Below, one piece after another: positions 47,208 to 59,318 of a stretch of DNA of 64,000 bases. The notes below the pieces were generated by a model, which saw only the letters and a program-made list of their open reading frames with translations, searched no databases and had not been told where the DNA came from. A program made the translations under genes and the position numbers. Source of the stretch: Apostichopus japonicus (Eukaryota > Echinodermata > Holothuroidea > Aspidochirotida > Stichopodidae); contig NC_092568.1 of assembly GCF_037975245.1 (NCBI RefSeq), forward strand, positions 4,227,001 to 4,291,000. The letters are read 5' to 3'. Position 1 is the first letter of the stretch. Each line of letters opens with the position of its first letter.

Positions 47208-47869
47208 TTTAGTTACAGTATATGCCAATTATGTGTAATTTATTGTTTGGTGACCAAGTTTGTGAATTAGCATTCAACATTGGCTAAGGTTTTTAACTAC
47301 GCAGGCAGCTTACATGACTAAATGAAATGATGTCAGTTTAGTCAGCCAAGAATAGGCAAGAAAATGAGCCTGGTATTCATTGCTTACATACCTATCTAAC
47401 CAATTCGTCAACAATAGCGTTCAATGGGCCACCAAACAGTGCCAATGAAATACTGTACGAGTGAGGTGAAATATTGGTAGATTGAATGAAAGTTAAATTA
47501 GCATAACATTGGGGTGTGCCTACTGTACATGTGATTCAATTCTTTGATGGCATATGAAAGACTACAGCAGTGAAATGCACTGCACCCCATTTAAGAGTAG
47601 AAAATATACTGTTTAAAGTAGGTTTATGTAGTTTTGGAGATTTGGATATTATGTAGCAACTCCTGCACAACAAGATCTTGTATTGTATGCATGATCAGAC
47701 AAACTTTTGTTTCAATTTGCATACATTGCATATTCATATCTTACAAGCTCTATATTGGTAAGATCTTCATAAACCACAAATAGACAGGGCCTTACTATAA
47801 ATGAAGCAGAGAAATAATTTACTTTGACTTATCAATTTTTGTTTTTAATGTTTTGTTTCTCTTTTGCAG

Positions 47870-48697
47870 ATTAGTTAAAATGAGCTTTAATTTCTAGAAT
47901 GGCCTCTAAACCATCATCATTATACACTGATGCAAATGATGATGTCCTCCGGGAAGATGAAACCACAGAAACGCCAAATGAGGAAAGGGAATATGGGAAC
48001 AAAGAGGATCTTGCGCAGGCTGTACTCACCGAACCAGAATTGGTAGAGAATACCACATTCTTTTCACAAGGAACTAGTTCTGATGATAGTGATGGAGATT
48101 TCTTTGATGCAAAAGATGACATCGCTTCCGAGTATATGGAGGGAGATGATGACAAAGAGAACGGTGAATCGTCTGAACAGAGGTCAGATAAGGAAGGCAA
48201 TAGGATAGAAGAGAAAGTAGTTGAAAAGCCAAAAAAGGAGGATAAAGATGGCAAGGTTGAAGAGGCAGGGCAATTCTCATCAACTTTGGGGATGATTACC
48301 TCTGTTAAGAATGCAGACCACCAGAGGAGGGATGGAGGGGCTGATTTGAACAAACTGGAGAAACGCAATTCAGATTTGTGGGGTAACTTTGAACCGGATG
48401 TTATAGTAACTGTAGGTAAGAATGACGGGGAGAGCCCAAAAATCTCAGCAACTCTATCATCCGTCTCAAGTTCAGCTTCAGTGCTCTCACAGACACAGTC
48501 AGTAAGTACAGACTGGGTACAGTTCGAAGACAAGCCTTCCACAAAGAGAAGTCATAGCTCTCTTGGAATAGAAGCTAGACCAGGGTCTTCTATGATGACT
48601 GCTAGTGACACATCTTCTACTCATTCCAAAATAGACTGGGTTAAATTTGATGATTCCCCAAGGCCAAAGAGACACCAGATAAGCCAAGAATTTACAG
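47870..48697 (+). CDS. STON2: Stonin exon with start codon
   Basis: The acceptor is ttctcttttgcag. The 5' UTR is 47870-47898, ATG at 47899 (G at +4), donor ACAG/gtaagt. It encodes 266 residues, highly acidic with Ser clusters and two WVxF motifs near its end. A TAG at 47895 lies just upstream of the ATG but in another frame. Confidence 0.9.
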
Positions 48698-51600
48698 GTA
48701 AGTGAAGACAGAAAGTTGAACTTTGTGTTCCATTTGCGGCTGAGTATTAAGAATATTACTGTAAATACTTTCATGTGTCGGATTAAGATTGCAGGTTTTA
48801 GGTATAATATTATAGAGGATAAAATTGAAGATATTGAATTAATCTGTTTTCTTTCTAATTTGTTTTTTATTTAGTTGAGCAGGACTACAAAGAAATTTAA
48901 ATCTTACATTGACTGATATTGTATGTATGTATGTATTTTAGATCCTCCTGCAAGCAGGAACTTGCGAAAAAGCCTTATTGGTTCATCAAAGCCGCAAGCT
49001 GGACGAAGTCAGTCTCTTAGATTCATATTAAACATCCATGATTATGAGTTGTCAATTGTCAACAACTCTGTAACTGGACGACATACATTAATCTTGGAGT
49101 GACTCCAACTCGGGACCTGATAATTGAAAGGCACTGGCGTTAACCGGCGTTAACACTCCTTAAGTATTTCAAGTGACTAAAAAAGTTTGAAAGAAAAAAA
49201 TCTCTGAGTCACATTAGTGTTGTCACAAATGATTGATACGCATGGCATGGACCCCTTCCCTTCCCTTCATAGTCCCTGACAGTATTCCACTATTGGGGGT
49301 ATAAATGGTAAAATAAATCTGCTCACAGCTGCACAGTGCATCCATTCAGACATTCTACATAAATTAGTTTGCATTCTGTGTTATCTTTGCCCTGCTCCTT
49401 TAGTTCTCTCCTCTTCCCCCATGTCATCTATTTGAATGCTCTCTCATCCTTCCTGGGCAATTGTTTAAACCTAGGATGTTTCCCACATTTGAGGCTTTCC
49501 AAGTTGGGAGGGGTTTAGCTAAATTGTAGAATATACTTCCACTGAAATACCTGTCTACTGGTCTCCCCTCTACATACTATATTGCATTTGTTCTTTCTAC
49601 ACACTACATACCAAACTACCAACATTCAGTTAAAAGGCATTGAAGACTTGCGCAAAAAGAAACGTCTAATGCCGGTAATTTGACCTAGTTTTGAATGAGG
49701 TGTAACAAAAGTGTTAGACACCACCATCGATCCCAGAAAATACACACACAGCTTGCTACCGTCGGTAAGTAGACACTAGTGTACAGTCAGTAAATACAGC
49801 TGTGCTCAATACCCACAGGACAGTGTACAAATGATACAGCGATGGACATCTCAGGTCCAGCTAAAGATTACCAGGTATCACGTTTCATTATTGTCTGCAT
49901 TTTGTAGCAACACGAACAAAACGTCACTTGCAAGCAACGGAAAGATAACTTTTTCAGATGGCCGCACGCGGTTTGGGGTGAGGCTTCAATGCCTTTTAGT
50001 CCCTGGATCCAGCTCTTGGCCCTCTGTGCTCCTTAGTTTCGACCCAATTCTCCTAAGGTCCTCCAAGTCTGGTGTTCACAAAATTATAAACAAACTACAG
50101 CAGTTCCCATCTTGTGGGTCAACTACCTAGATCCATTTATGCTCTATGCCTCAGTTACAGTCAAGGTTTACCGTGCATTGTTCTTTCCTTGTTGTGTACC
50201 CGTTTTCTCACAACCTTAGCACTTTCACCAGACTTTGTAAATACTATACAACAGATGTACAGTACAGTGTTGAGAACAAAAATCTTAGGCAAGTTGTAGA
50301 CCAGTAGTAACTGTGTAGGCCAAGGCTTGGCATAAAAGCCAACACACAGTAGACCTACAAATAATCATACTGAATCATGTCACATTGTATCATGCAAGGA
50401 ATTTAATTTGTCTTGTGTATAGTGTAACATAGTACATACACTGTAACACATGATATTCAGATTGCTACACAATGACACAATGCCTGTCAGTTTCTTTACG
50501 TTGGAACCTTTAGTACTTTGTACTGTTTACAAATTATTACAAAATTGACAAATTTATGCCACAATTGCTTTCTATATGTAAAATCTAGCTCAAGTTCACT
50601 AAACTATTCCCCGAGGGACATTTGATTCCTTTAAGTCTTTTATCAACTGGTACTGAGTGTGTGTTGGATGTGTAATCAAGCCCAAACAATTGAAACTGGA
50701 TTGATCAGGAAATTGTTTGGTCAGCAGAAAATGATTTGGAGCTGAAATTGATGTTTTTGTGCATAACAGTATAGATCTATGTGAAGAGTGCATGCTAAAC
50801 TGTGTAATCTTGAGATATTGCAAACACAGATATTAAGCATAGAGTATGCATTCATCCATACAATTTTACTTTATGAGCTTCTTGGCTTAATTTTGTTTGT
50901 TTTTCTTTAGAAAGTGAAGGATTTGGACTTGTAAGATTCATCTGATTTTGGGTATTAATAAGAAGTGCAGAGTTTCTTCTGCGAAGTGGAAAGGATACAG
51001 TAGCTACAGTATGCCTAAACAAATTGTTTTTGTTACAAGTTACGGCAGGGAATAATTTAATGTTCAAATTTCATCCAGCAGTTTTTAAACGCTCTGAACT
51101 TTCTCTGATGAAATACTATGGGCTGGTCCTTAATATGAAAAAACAAAATTGCTATGTACAGTGTACATCTTTGCACAGTCTATGTTACGATTTGTACACT
51201 GTGCATAGCAGTTTGCATTGCAATACTGGATAAACGTTTCCCTGCACGGTAATTTGCAAAGTTCTGTATTGTATATATACTGTAGTGTAGCTTTATATTG
51301 TTAAGGTCAATAGGCTGAGTATATACAGCAAGTAAAAGTGTGATTTACTTGTAGAGTCACTTAGAATCCTATTTGTTGACCTGAAAGCTACTGTACATGT
51401 TATGGAGTTGGTGTATATAAAGAGAAAGTTATCAGAATCGGTCATGTACTGTTGCTGGTGGTTTGTCACCTGTAAGGTATCCAGTAGGTTTGTATCTCTG
51501 TGGTCATACAGTTGTCATGGTGATGCGTACTGGACAATGCAATATTAATTACCTTTCAGCTGATGAACTTCAACACCAGGACAACAACAGGAGATTTGAA

Positions 51601-54600
51601 GGATTCAAAAATGTCTGTTCGCTGCAATCCCATGAAGCTTAGTAGCTATTGTAGCATACCTTTTTCTAGTCTTTCATCTCAATATGGTACTTTAGATCAA
51701 AATTAATTTATTTGGTAGTAGTCGAACCTGTTGCACCCAGATGTCACTATTCTATTAGGTCATTTGCATATATCCCACTGTTGTGGTAGAAGGCTAAATA
51801 ATACTCACCCATGTTCAAACTTCAGGAAGCATTTTACTGCCTTTCCAATTATCCTTTACAGAGCCATTTTACAATTTTTTCATTTGAGGTGATGCCTCTT
51901 TATCTGTTTGTTTTTTGGAGGATTGGAATTTTGAGGACAATATATGGATTTAAAAACTTTTAGTAAGCTTTTAAAATTAAATGCAATAAACTGGTCCCTT
52001 TTTAATTAGTACCGATTTTCAGAGATAACATCTGGCATACCACAGTCAAAGCAGAGTGTTTATAAACTGTTTAAGAGGCTTTTGGGAATAAGAACCTGCC
52101 TGGGAATCCAGGCAGAATGGGGTACTTGATTTTGTCCCAACCCAATTTTTGTTGTCCCTAACATACACCCTACATATCCACTTTTAATCTTTGCCCTTTG
52201 CCTTAAGTAGCATGATCCTCTTGATGGTGTTAAAAGTTACTGTCTCCCCTACTCTGCCATCCCCCACCCCCACCCCCACCTTTGGCCCCTGTTACCACCA
52301 ATACAATACCCATTGTCAGGTAGTAGAAATACCTTAACTGCACAGTCTACACATACTCTTAAGTTACTGTGCAGAATGACAAAAATATTGAAGGTAATTA
52401 CTACATGAAGTATGCATAGTGTGAAATACTGGCAGTTATCATTGATTAAATCCAGGAGTGCAGGGCTTGTATGCTTTCACAGTTGGATTACAATTCCATG
52501 TAAAGCTCCAGTTGTTTATAAGTCTAATTGTCTTGGTATTAGACTGTTTTCAGAAATGAGGGTTTGCATATCAGACGCATGTGACATAGTAGTCGAGTTG
52601 CAGTTTAACTGAGTTACAAGTTTGGTAAATTTTATGGGCAACTTTATCGTCATATTCTCATCTGTACTTTACTGCTACGTTAATTGAATGTTTTCTGCGG
52701 TACTTTGCCACATGAATTTATTGACCAGACAATCGATGCTGTCTTCTATCATTTTTCCAGATGATCATCAAATCCACGTCTATGGATACAGTTTATTTAC
52801 TTAGTGAGTCACAACGAAATTATAGCCACTCCCAAACTAGGAAGTTATAACGGGTTATTAGGAAAACATTGCAAAGTACTATTGTTGTGGGATACTGGCC
52901 TGCTCTGAGAATGGTGGATTATTTGTTAAATTCCAAGGCAGAAAGAACATTGTCAAATCAATTAAAAAATGACACAAATTTATAGCAACTTGGCAAACTT
53001 TAATTGTGGAATATTGCAGTGACATGGGAGAGAATAAGGGGTATAAAGATACTGTAGGAAGGAGTCCATGGAAGGAAATAGTAAGTTAAAAAAAAAGATA
53101 TTAATATTATGTTTATATGATAATCCTACAGTGTGTCAACTGTCTACTGCACGTTATATTATTGTATTATTATATTGTGTGCAGTAGATAATTACAAACC
53201 AGTTTAAACGAGCGTTATGGTCAAGTGGTTTTAAGGCAGTGAACTTGTGATCTAAGGATTGCAGGTTCGAGTGTTGGCCAGATCATTGCATTGTGTCCTT
53301 TGGCAAGGTACTTTATCTCCATTGCCTCTCTTCACCCAGGTGTGTAAATGGGGACCTGTGAGATAAAACTGTCAGCTGGGCGCTGTTTAGCTGCTGCCAT
53401 GTGGAGGGATTGTCTGTATGTTTGACAGGTTAGCATTGACCAGGGTTATATTGTGATGTGCCTTGAGCACCGTTATCGGTGGATATGTCTGTACTTTATA
53501 GATCCTCAACATTATTATTATTATAAATATCTAAACTAATTCTACGACATATTCAATGATAGTTTCTTCAACATTGTCACAGTACTAAGAGCTACCAGTG
53601 TTGGTAGTCCCCTCCCCCTGCCCCTCCTCTTTGATCCTCCTTTCATCACGCCTATTGGCAACAAGACCACCGGAGACAGCTTAGAGAACTTTAGTTTAGC
53701 CTCTAAATGTGCTAGAAAGTCAATTAATGGTCACTGATCTTCTACTTCAACAAGAACAGTATTTTAGGGATGTTATACCTCACACCCTGAGATGGTTAAG
53801 TATCCACTGAGGGTGTGGATTAAATTGAAGGATCAGGACCCACGTTAAAGTACTTATGAATACAAACACTGATAATTTGGTGCACTTGGCAGAATATGAA
53901 TAGATAGGGTATATGAATAGATTTAGAAGAGTACTGTAGCAGACTAGTGTAACTTATAAGGACATTGTTGTTTGCACATGGTAAATAGCAGCTCCCTGGT
54001 CATAATAAATAGCATGATAAATAACAGCTTCCTGGTCATAATAGTTTGATGAGAGTAGAGTAACTGCCTTCTGTGGTGTTCTGCTATGTACACTTTACAG
54101 TCACCTCCAGCAGACTTAGACTACTAAGTCAATGAGATTAGAGGGACTGCCTTCTGTGGTGTTCGCCCACCCCCCCCCCCCTATTGGCCGATCTTTGCGA
54201 GTTGGAGATGGGGTTTATGGGGGTTTCCCTCTCACCTTTGAGAATTTTTTATGTGGAAGGGTGCTTAGACTTTGCAAGATGGTGATATATATGTTGCAAT
54301 ATTGGAACCATTTTATATCTTAAAGATTTTTCCACTTTCTTCCCAGAAATATATCTGTTTTCTTCCAAATTTGTTTGCGACCTTCTAAAATCTTTTGGCC
54401 ACTCTGAAATCGAAAACCTCAAAATAACTGAATTAATGTATATTCTAGTTTCACAAAGCAGAAGACCAACTTCTCGTGCCAACATCTGGAATATAGAGCT
54501 TGGTGGATAATAGATACATGTAGCTTTAATGTAACACACAGCAGAACCTTCTGTAGCAGAAACCGCTGGGGCCATTGTAGGAAATTTCAATTTATTCTAT

Positions 54601-57600
54601 GGACTGTATACAGCTCTTGAACATGAGAACATATAAGTTGCATTATTATCTTTGGTCATTGCGATCCCAGCAGGGGGACCATATGAAAGGTTCAGACATT
54701 TCTTTTCCCTTTGACTAAAATGTAACTCTTAAACAGTATAATAAGTGTAATGCATTTTAATGATTTTGACAAAATATTCCATTGTACAGTGCTACCAGCT
54801 ATGATCTTGGTCTATATGTAATTAAATACATATTCCTGAATTGAGGGATATACAGCATATGTCAATAACATAGTTAACATGTAAACAATCATTGTTGAGC
54901 TATTAAGGTTTCTGCAAACTGTTATAAAGCAAGCTTAAAATACAACAGAGACCAAGTCAGAAATAGGTCTCTATTGTCAAACTTCATAGCTCTCCATTCT
55001 GATTTTCTTGTTTATGTAACCAAGCAATACTACAGGGGTTTTTCTAGTGTTATTGTACTTCAGTGTGTGTTCCTTCTGTAGTACCATGATCCATGGGTGG
55101 TATGGGATCATAGGGTCAGTAGGTTTTTCAACCCCCACAGCTATAATGTGGAACTGGTATGAAAGTTTAATTTGATGATGATAGACATGCTGCTTCCTCT
55201 AGCAAATATTTCAATTCCAAAGTGCAGAAGGGAGAGCTTTCTTGGGCAGCTCTGAATAGTAAAATGTCCTTAAAAGGAGCTTAAAACTCTTTCACTGTAC
55301 AGTATGTGAAGCCAGATAGTACTGTAAGTGCTGTATTAAACACAGTGTAGGAGTTGGTACATGTATATTCACTGAATAGAGGTAATAATGTACATGGGAC
55401 ACCTGCAGATCTATAAAGATGTGAATCATAAAGTAGTTTTGATTTTATTAACCCTGTGATAAAGTTTGTTGAGGATTGATGATTAATGGTACTCTTGGCA
55501 GTTCAGTTCAGGCCATATATACAGCTGCACCTGCAGGAGTACAGTATGCAATACAGTGTGTGACCGATGCACAGATACATGTATGTCTTTATATTAACAG
55601 AGAATTCACAGATTACACTACAGGATTTAAGTATATGAAAATGATAAGCAGGCCTGACAACAGGAAAGGGTGGGGATGAGGGTTTGATAAAAAAAGTACT
55701 GGTTTGTTGCTCAAGGCGATATATAGGCCTGTACTGTACTGCACAAATGTACACACAGTGTATACATGTCAAGTAGACTGAAGATGGCTGAACAGTGAAT
55801 ACACTAAATATAGGGGAAGAAGTACATGAAAATGACATGTAGGCCTGGCAGCAGAAGCAGAGGGACTGAAGGGTCAGGAGCTACTGTACATCTTGCAGGG
55901 ACCAATTTGGGCACCTGTGAAATTATGGAGGGGGGCTGAGACAGTTTGGAGGGGGTTGAGCAAATGGGGGGGGGGGAATTGAAGAGTACAGGAACAGGGC
56001 CCCATGAATGCTGTGATATAATTGTGCTGGTGCTGGACCTGGTTGGAGTCCTTGTCTCTGATTGCATTCTGTATTGAGGCTGTGTAGTAGTATAGTGCAG
56101 TATACACGTACAGTACAGTAGGTTCCATCTCATACAAATGTGCATTTGTACATGTTATGTACATGTTCATTGAACTAGCAGTAAAATGTTTCAGTCATTT
56201 TACAAACATTTTACGATAATATTCTCTGTGGTATTTTCCTTTGGAAAATGGAAATTATTATCGTTCCAATTTACACATGAAAATAAGGTCTGCAAAATGA
56301 GATTACACAGAACTGTCATTCCAACTACACATGCAATTAAAGGGTGTGAAGACTCACGCAAAAAGAAACCTCTAATGCCGGTAATCTGACCTAGTTTCAA
56401 ATGAGGTGTAACAGAAGTGTGTTAGACACCACCATCGATCCTAGAAAATACACACACAGCTTGCTACCGTTGGTATTAAGACACTAGTGTACAGTCAGTA
56501 CACACAGCTGCGGTCAATACCCACAGCACAGTGTATAATTCATACAGCCATGGACATCTCAGGTCCAGCTAAAGATAACAAGGTATCACGTTTCATTACT
56601 GTTTGCATTTTGTAGTGACACAAACAAAACGTCACTTGCAAGCAACAGAAAGTTAACTTTTTCAGATGGCCGCACGCGGTTTGCGGCGAGTCTTCAAAGC
56701 CCTTTACAAATGTTGTTTGGCAAAGAAATGCATGAAATGTTATACTGTCATTGTTTCAAGGTGGAACAAAGTGCTCTGGCTTCACTCCTCTCTTCCCTGT
56801 CTCCACTTGAGACAAACCCTTTCCGGCCCCCATCGCAACCTGCAGAAATTGCACAGTAATATTAAGCACTACTGTAGTTATTCCCCATTGGTGCATTCTG
56901 GGTCACCTCCCACTTTCTGAATTAAAATTGGGGCTAAAACAAGTATAGTTTGATCTCTATTGTGAATAAATAAAACCCTGCCCTAGTATCTGCTATATAC
57001 AGTGCTGAATATACCTGTCCCCGAAAATATAAATAAAACAAATTTATGAGGGCGAGTAAAAGTGCAGCAGGCAACTACAGTATCACTGAGAATTACTTGT
57101 ATAGACTCACAACAAATCTTGGCAGTAGCAAATTCCATACCGAAAAGAACACTACAGTTTGTTCTAAGGCAAAGTTTTTCAGTGAGATCTGTGGATCCCT
57201 TTGTTGTGGTGGGTGGGGGTGGGGGAGGATTGGTAGGTACAAGGTGTGGTTTTCTAAAGTATTTTTGGCTCAGAATGTGCTTCCTGTACATTTCAATTTT
57301 ACTAACACTTCAGTTTTCATTCTGTGCTCAATTTCCAGGTAGTTCATCTGTCTACAGTGGTGATGTCATGTCAGGTGATGAGAGAAGCCTGGCTGAAACA
57401 GACCGCCAGTCAGTGATGACATCATCAGCGATATCCTCTCATGGGAGCTATTCAGGCTCGCAGGAATATTTCCCGCTAGAGGTATCACCGTCGTCCAGTA
57501 CAGGCAGAATCGCAGATACGAAGACGGGCACAGAACTAAAAACATTAGAAGAAGCTGTTTCTACTCAGCACGTTAGTCACATGGCTGCTGGGTCAGCATC

Positions 57601-59318
57601 TACACCCACCTCCAGCTCAGAAAAGATCTCTAGCTCAACGTCTAACTCCAGAAGTGTCTCTTCACCGACCGCTGCATCATGGGTAAAATTTGAGCGAGAG
57701 GTTCTCGGAGCTGTTCCCTCGTCTTCAGGTTCAGAAAACTCTTCCCCTGTTCACAGGTTACCGACAGATGTAAAACTAATGGAAACAGGCTTCAGTGAGC
57801 AGGCAACTTTACCATTAACAATTTTTCTTGGGGTGGGACCACACTTGTCACAGATGGACACCCTGCCATCTGACACGCCACTCCAGGATGTGGGAAATGT
57901 ACACAATTTGTACTCATCTGGTGGGATTGACACAAGGGGTATTGCTGTAGTATCCCCATCCCCTTCAAATCCATTTCGGGAAGATGTTCTACGACAGCAA
58001 CAATTACAGAAAAATCTGGCTGAACCTAATCAAAGCGCTAATCCTTTTGTCACCGGTATACCATCTTTGCCATCATGTACGTCTCCGTTGTGGGAAACAT
58101 TTACAGACAACTTTGAACCTCACAAAGTGCAAGTCCCGAGTAGTCCAGGTAATCCATTTAGTGTCGTTGAGCATGTTACAGTTCATCAACCTGGACCTGG
58201 ACCATATTCTCCTTCGGTTAATCAAAGTCACTCAGTGTTTGATGAGACAGATTTTGCCGCTCCCGGTGCAGAACCGTCTGCTCAAACAAAGGATCAATTC
58301 CCTTCGATGTCAGATGATCCCCGGTCCAATCAGCTCAAGGTCGTTCCGACTGCAACAGTATCTCCCGTGAGGATTCAGGATACCGCCGCAAGTATAGAGG
58401 TGAAAAGCGGGCCCAGCCAAACACCACCCACAGGATTTGTCCAGGAGTACCCGCGGCTTTTGGAGGATCCGGAACAGGGGTGGTCTCTTATGTTAAGGTT
58501 TCCCGATAAAAAGAAATTGGCCGGGTCAAGAGAGTGGAAATCTGTTCATGCGAGACTCATTGAAGGTAGCGTACTTCAATTTTTCAATGACAGCGAGGAG
58601 AGGGATCCCTTCAAAGAGATTGCTCTGCAATGTAACTACGAATTCAGTCCTCTCAAACTCCAACCTTACGACGCGATGGGTAAAATCCACACCATCAAAC
58701 TTTTGTATGCATCCTTCAAGGAGAAGAGGAAACTCTCTGCCAAGGGATTCCACACAAGGGTGGTGGCTGTCGAACAGCTCCTGAAGGTGGGTTCCCAGAA
58801 CTACGAGAGTTTCCGCAACTTCATCTTTTCTGTGAACGAGGTGCTGATGAAACTGTCCTCCTTCAAGAGCGGAGGGAGTCACTACCACAACGATTCCATT
58901 ACCATCACTGTCGTGGACAGCTACCGCACCCTTCTGTCTCCCAACGGAGATTTACTGAAGCAAGCCGTTCACGTGGACATTTACTGCCTGGCATTTCTGT
59001 CGGGCAAATCAGAGTGTGCTATCGGTTTGAACGACATGCAGGTCAAAGGTGCTGAGGTCGTGTCCAAAAGGGACATCATCCCCAATAAGACAGATGTGTG
59101 GATTAAAATGGAGTTGGTGGATCTTCATAAGTGCTGTAACAAGAACGTATTTGTCGAGTCTCGATTCATCAGGTTCGACCCCGTCGACGCCTGTCGGTTT
59201 AAGCTTTTGTCCTTCGAAACGAAACCAAAGGAATGTCCAGAGTTGCCTCTGCTGGTCAAGGCCGCTGTCTCTGGGGAGGATGTCCACATCCAGTTTAGAG
59301 TTGATCTGTTGGCACCAG
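47870..59318 (+). CDS. STON2: Stonin (STON2-like clathrin/AP-2 endocytic adaptor), 5' and central part
   Basis: Coding exons 47899-48697 and 57339-59318 join phase 1 to phase 1 and give 926 complete codons. The next exon is beyond the window. Stonins bind AP-2 and synaptotagmin and sort it during endocytosis. Seen here: an acidic, Ser-rich N-terminus; three WVxF AP-2 ear-binding motifs (DWVQF and DWVKF in exon 1, SWVKF near residue 381); three NPF motifs for EH-domain partners near 477, 501 and 538; the stonin-homology domain from about 648 (GWSLMLRFPDKK); and the start of the mu-homology domain at about 785 (HNDSITITVVDSY, LSGKSECAIGLND, DPVDACRFKLLSF). The long N-terminus suggests a protein of well over 1000 residues, larger than vertebrate STON2. 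Invertebrates usually have one stonin, so the symbol denotes similarity, not strict orthology. Confidence 0.93.
47880..47897 (+). promoter_or_regulatory. Upstream ORF, 5 codons, ending 1 nt before the stonin start
   Basis: ATG AGC TTT AAT TTC TAG lies in the 5' UTR of the same exon. Its stop ends at 47897 and the main ATG begins at 47899. This geometry can reduce or redirect initiation. Its effect here is untested. Confidence 0.6.
48920..49166 (-). repeat. SINE-A copy
   Basis: The tail runs from gatcctcctgcaagcaggaa through gaagtcagtctcttagattc to a tRNA-like head (minus strand) at 49100-49166. The (tgta)n run at 48920-48935 is its 3' tail. A cggcgttaac duplication is seen in the head. Confidence 0.8.
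49625..50000 (+). repeat. Repeat C, copy 1
   Basis: gcaaaaagaaacgtctaatg, accaccatcgatcc, cacacacagcttgctaccg and cagatggccgcacgcgg all recur in order at 56330-56700. It is an unclassified interspersed element with no obvious ORF. Confidence 0.85.
51560..51642 (+). other. Possible stonin alternative terminal exon (weak)
   Basis: After the acceptor-like ttacctttcag the phase compatible with the upstream exon reads ADELQHQDNNRRFEGFKNV and on to a TAG after 27 codons. It would give a short isoform without the homology domains. There is no family support, so it may be chance. Confidence 0.15.
53143..53188. repeat. Inverted repeat with AT-rich centre
   Basis: tctactgcac (53143-53152) and its exact reverse complement gtgcagtaga (53179-53188) surround an AT core. 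It lies just before the SINE at 53206. Confidence 0.75.
53206..53527 (+). repeat. tRNA-derived SINE
   Basis: The head has box-A-like tggtcaagtgg and box-B-like ggttcgagt in tRNA spacing. It is followed by gtcctttggcaaggtacttt and a conserved-looking body, and ends in (att)n. This is the structure of a Pol III-transcribed SINE mobilised by a LINE. A second SINE family, unlike SINE-A. Confidence 0.8.
54053..54161 (+). repeat. Short duplicated tract
   Basis: actgccttctgtggtgttc occurs at 54062-54080 and again near 54143-54161, each after a gaga/gagt-rich lead. The second is followed by a C-run and ctattggccgatc. Confidence 0.6.
56330..56700 (+). repeat. Repeat C, copy 2
   Basis: Direct-orientation partner of 49625-50000, about 6.7 kb downstream in the same intron. 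The two diverge after cttcaa(t/a)gcc. Confidence 0.85.
57339..59318 (+). CDS. STON2: Stonin large exon: NPF region, stonin-homology domain, start of MHD
   Basis: The acceptor is aatttccag; the first two bases complete Gly267. The donor is CACCAG/gtgagt at phase 1. At 1980 bases it is a single long exon without a stop. It begins GSSSVYSGDVMSGDE. The open frame to the left of 57339 is intronic. The frame after 59318 soon reaches a stop at 59414. Confidence 0.93.

Larger units (their letters stand above)
44996..47869 (+). other. Stonin 5' flank / upstream intron
   Basis: No coding exon was recognised. It contains the palindromes at 45529-45593 and the inverted-repeat element at 46735-47207. The stonin transcript must begin here or further left, because 47870 follows a splice acceptor. 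Confidence 0.5.
48698..57338 (+). other. Stonin intron (8.6 kb)
   Basis: It contains SINE-A (48920-49166), a repeated block (49625-50000 and 56330-56700), a palindrome (53143-53188), a tRNA-derived SINE (53206-53527) and a short duplicated tract (54053-54161). A weak candidate cassette exon lies at 51560-51642. No other exon was recognised. Confidence 0.75.

Noticed and set aside
47871-48542. 223-codon minus-strand ORF opposite the stonin exon
   Set aside because: Antisense shadow of a Ser- and acid-rich coding exon; no start context or family resemblance.
55503-56170. Overlapping Pro/Cys/Tyr-rich minus-strand ORFs
   Set aside because: Low complexity from gtacagta-rich and G-rich intron DNA; no splice or domain support.
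57062-57338. Extended open frame before the large stonin exon
   Set aside because: A good acceptor at 57330-57338 matches the phase of the upstream exon, and the extension has G-runs and no stonin similarity.
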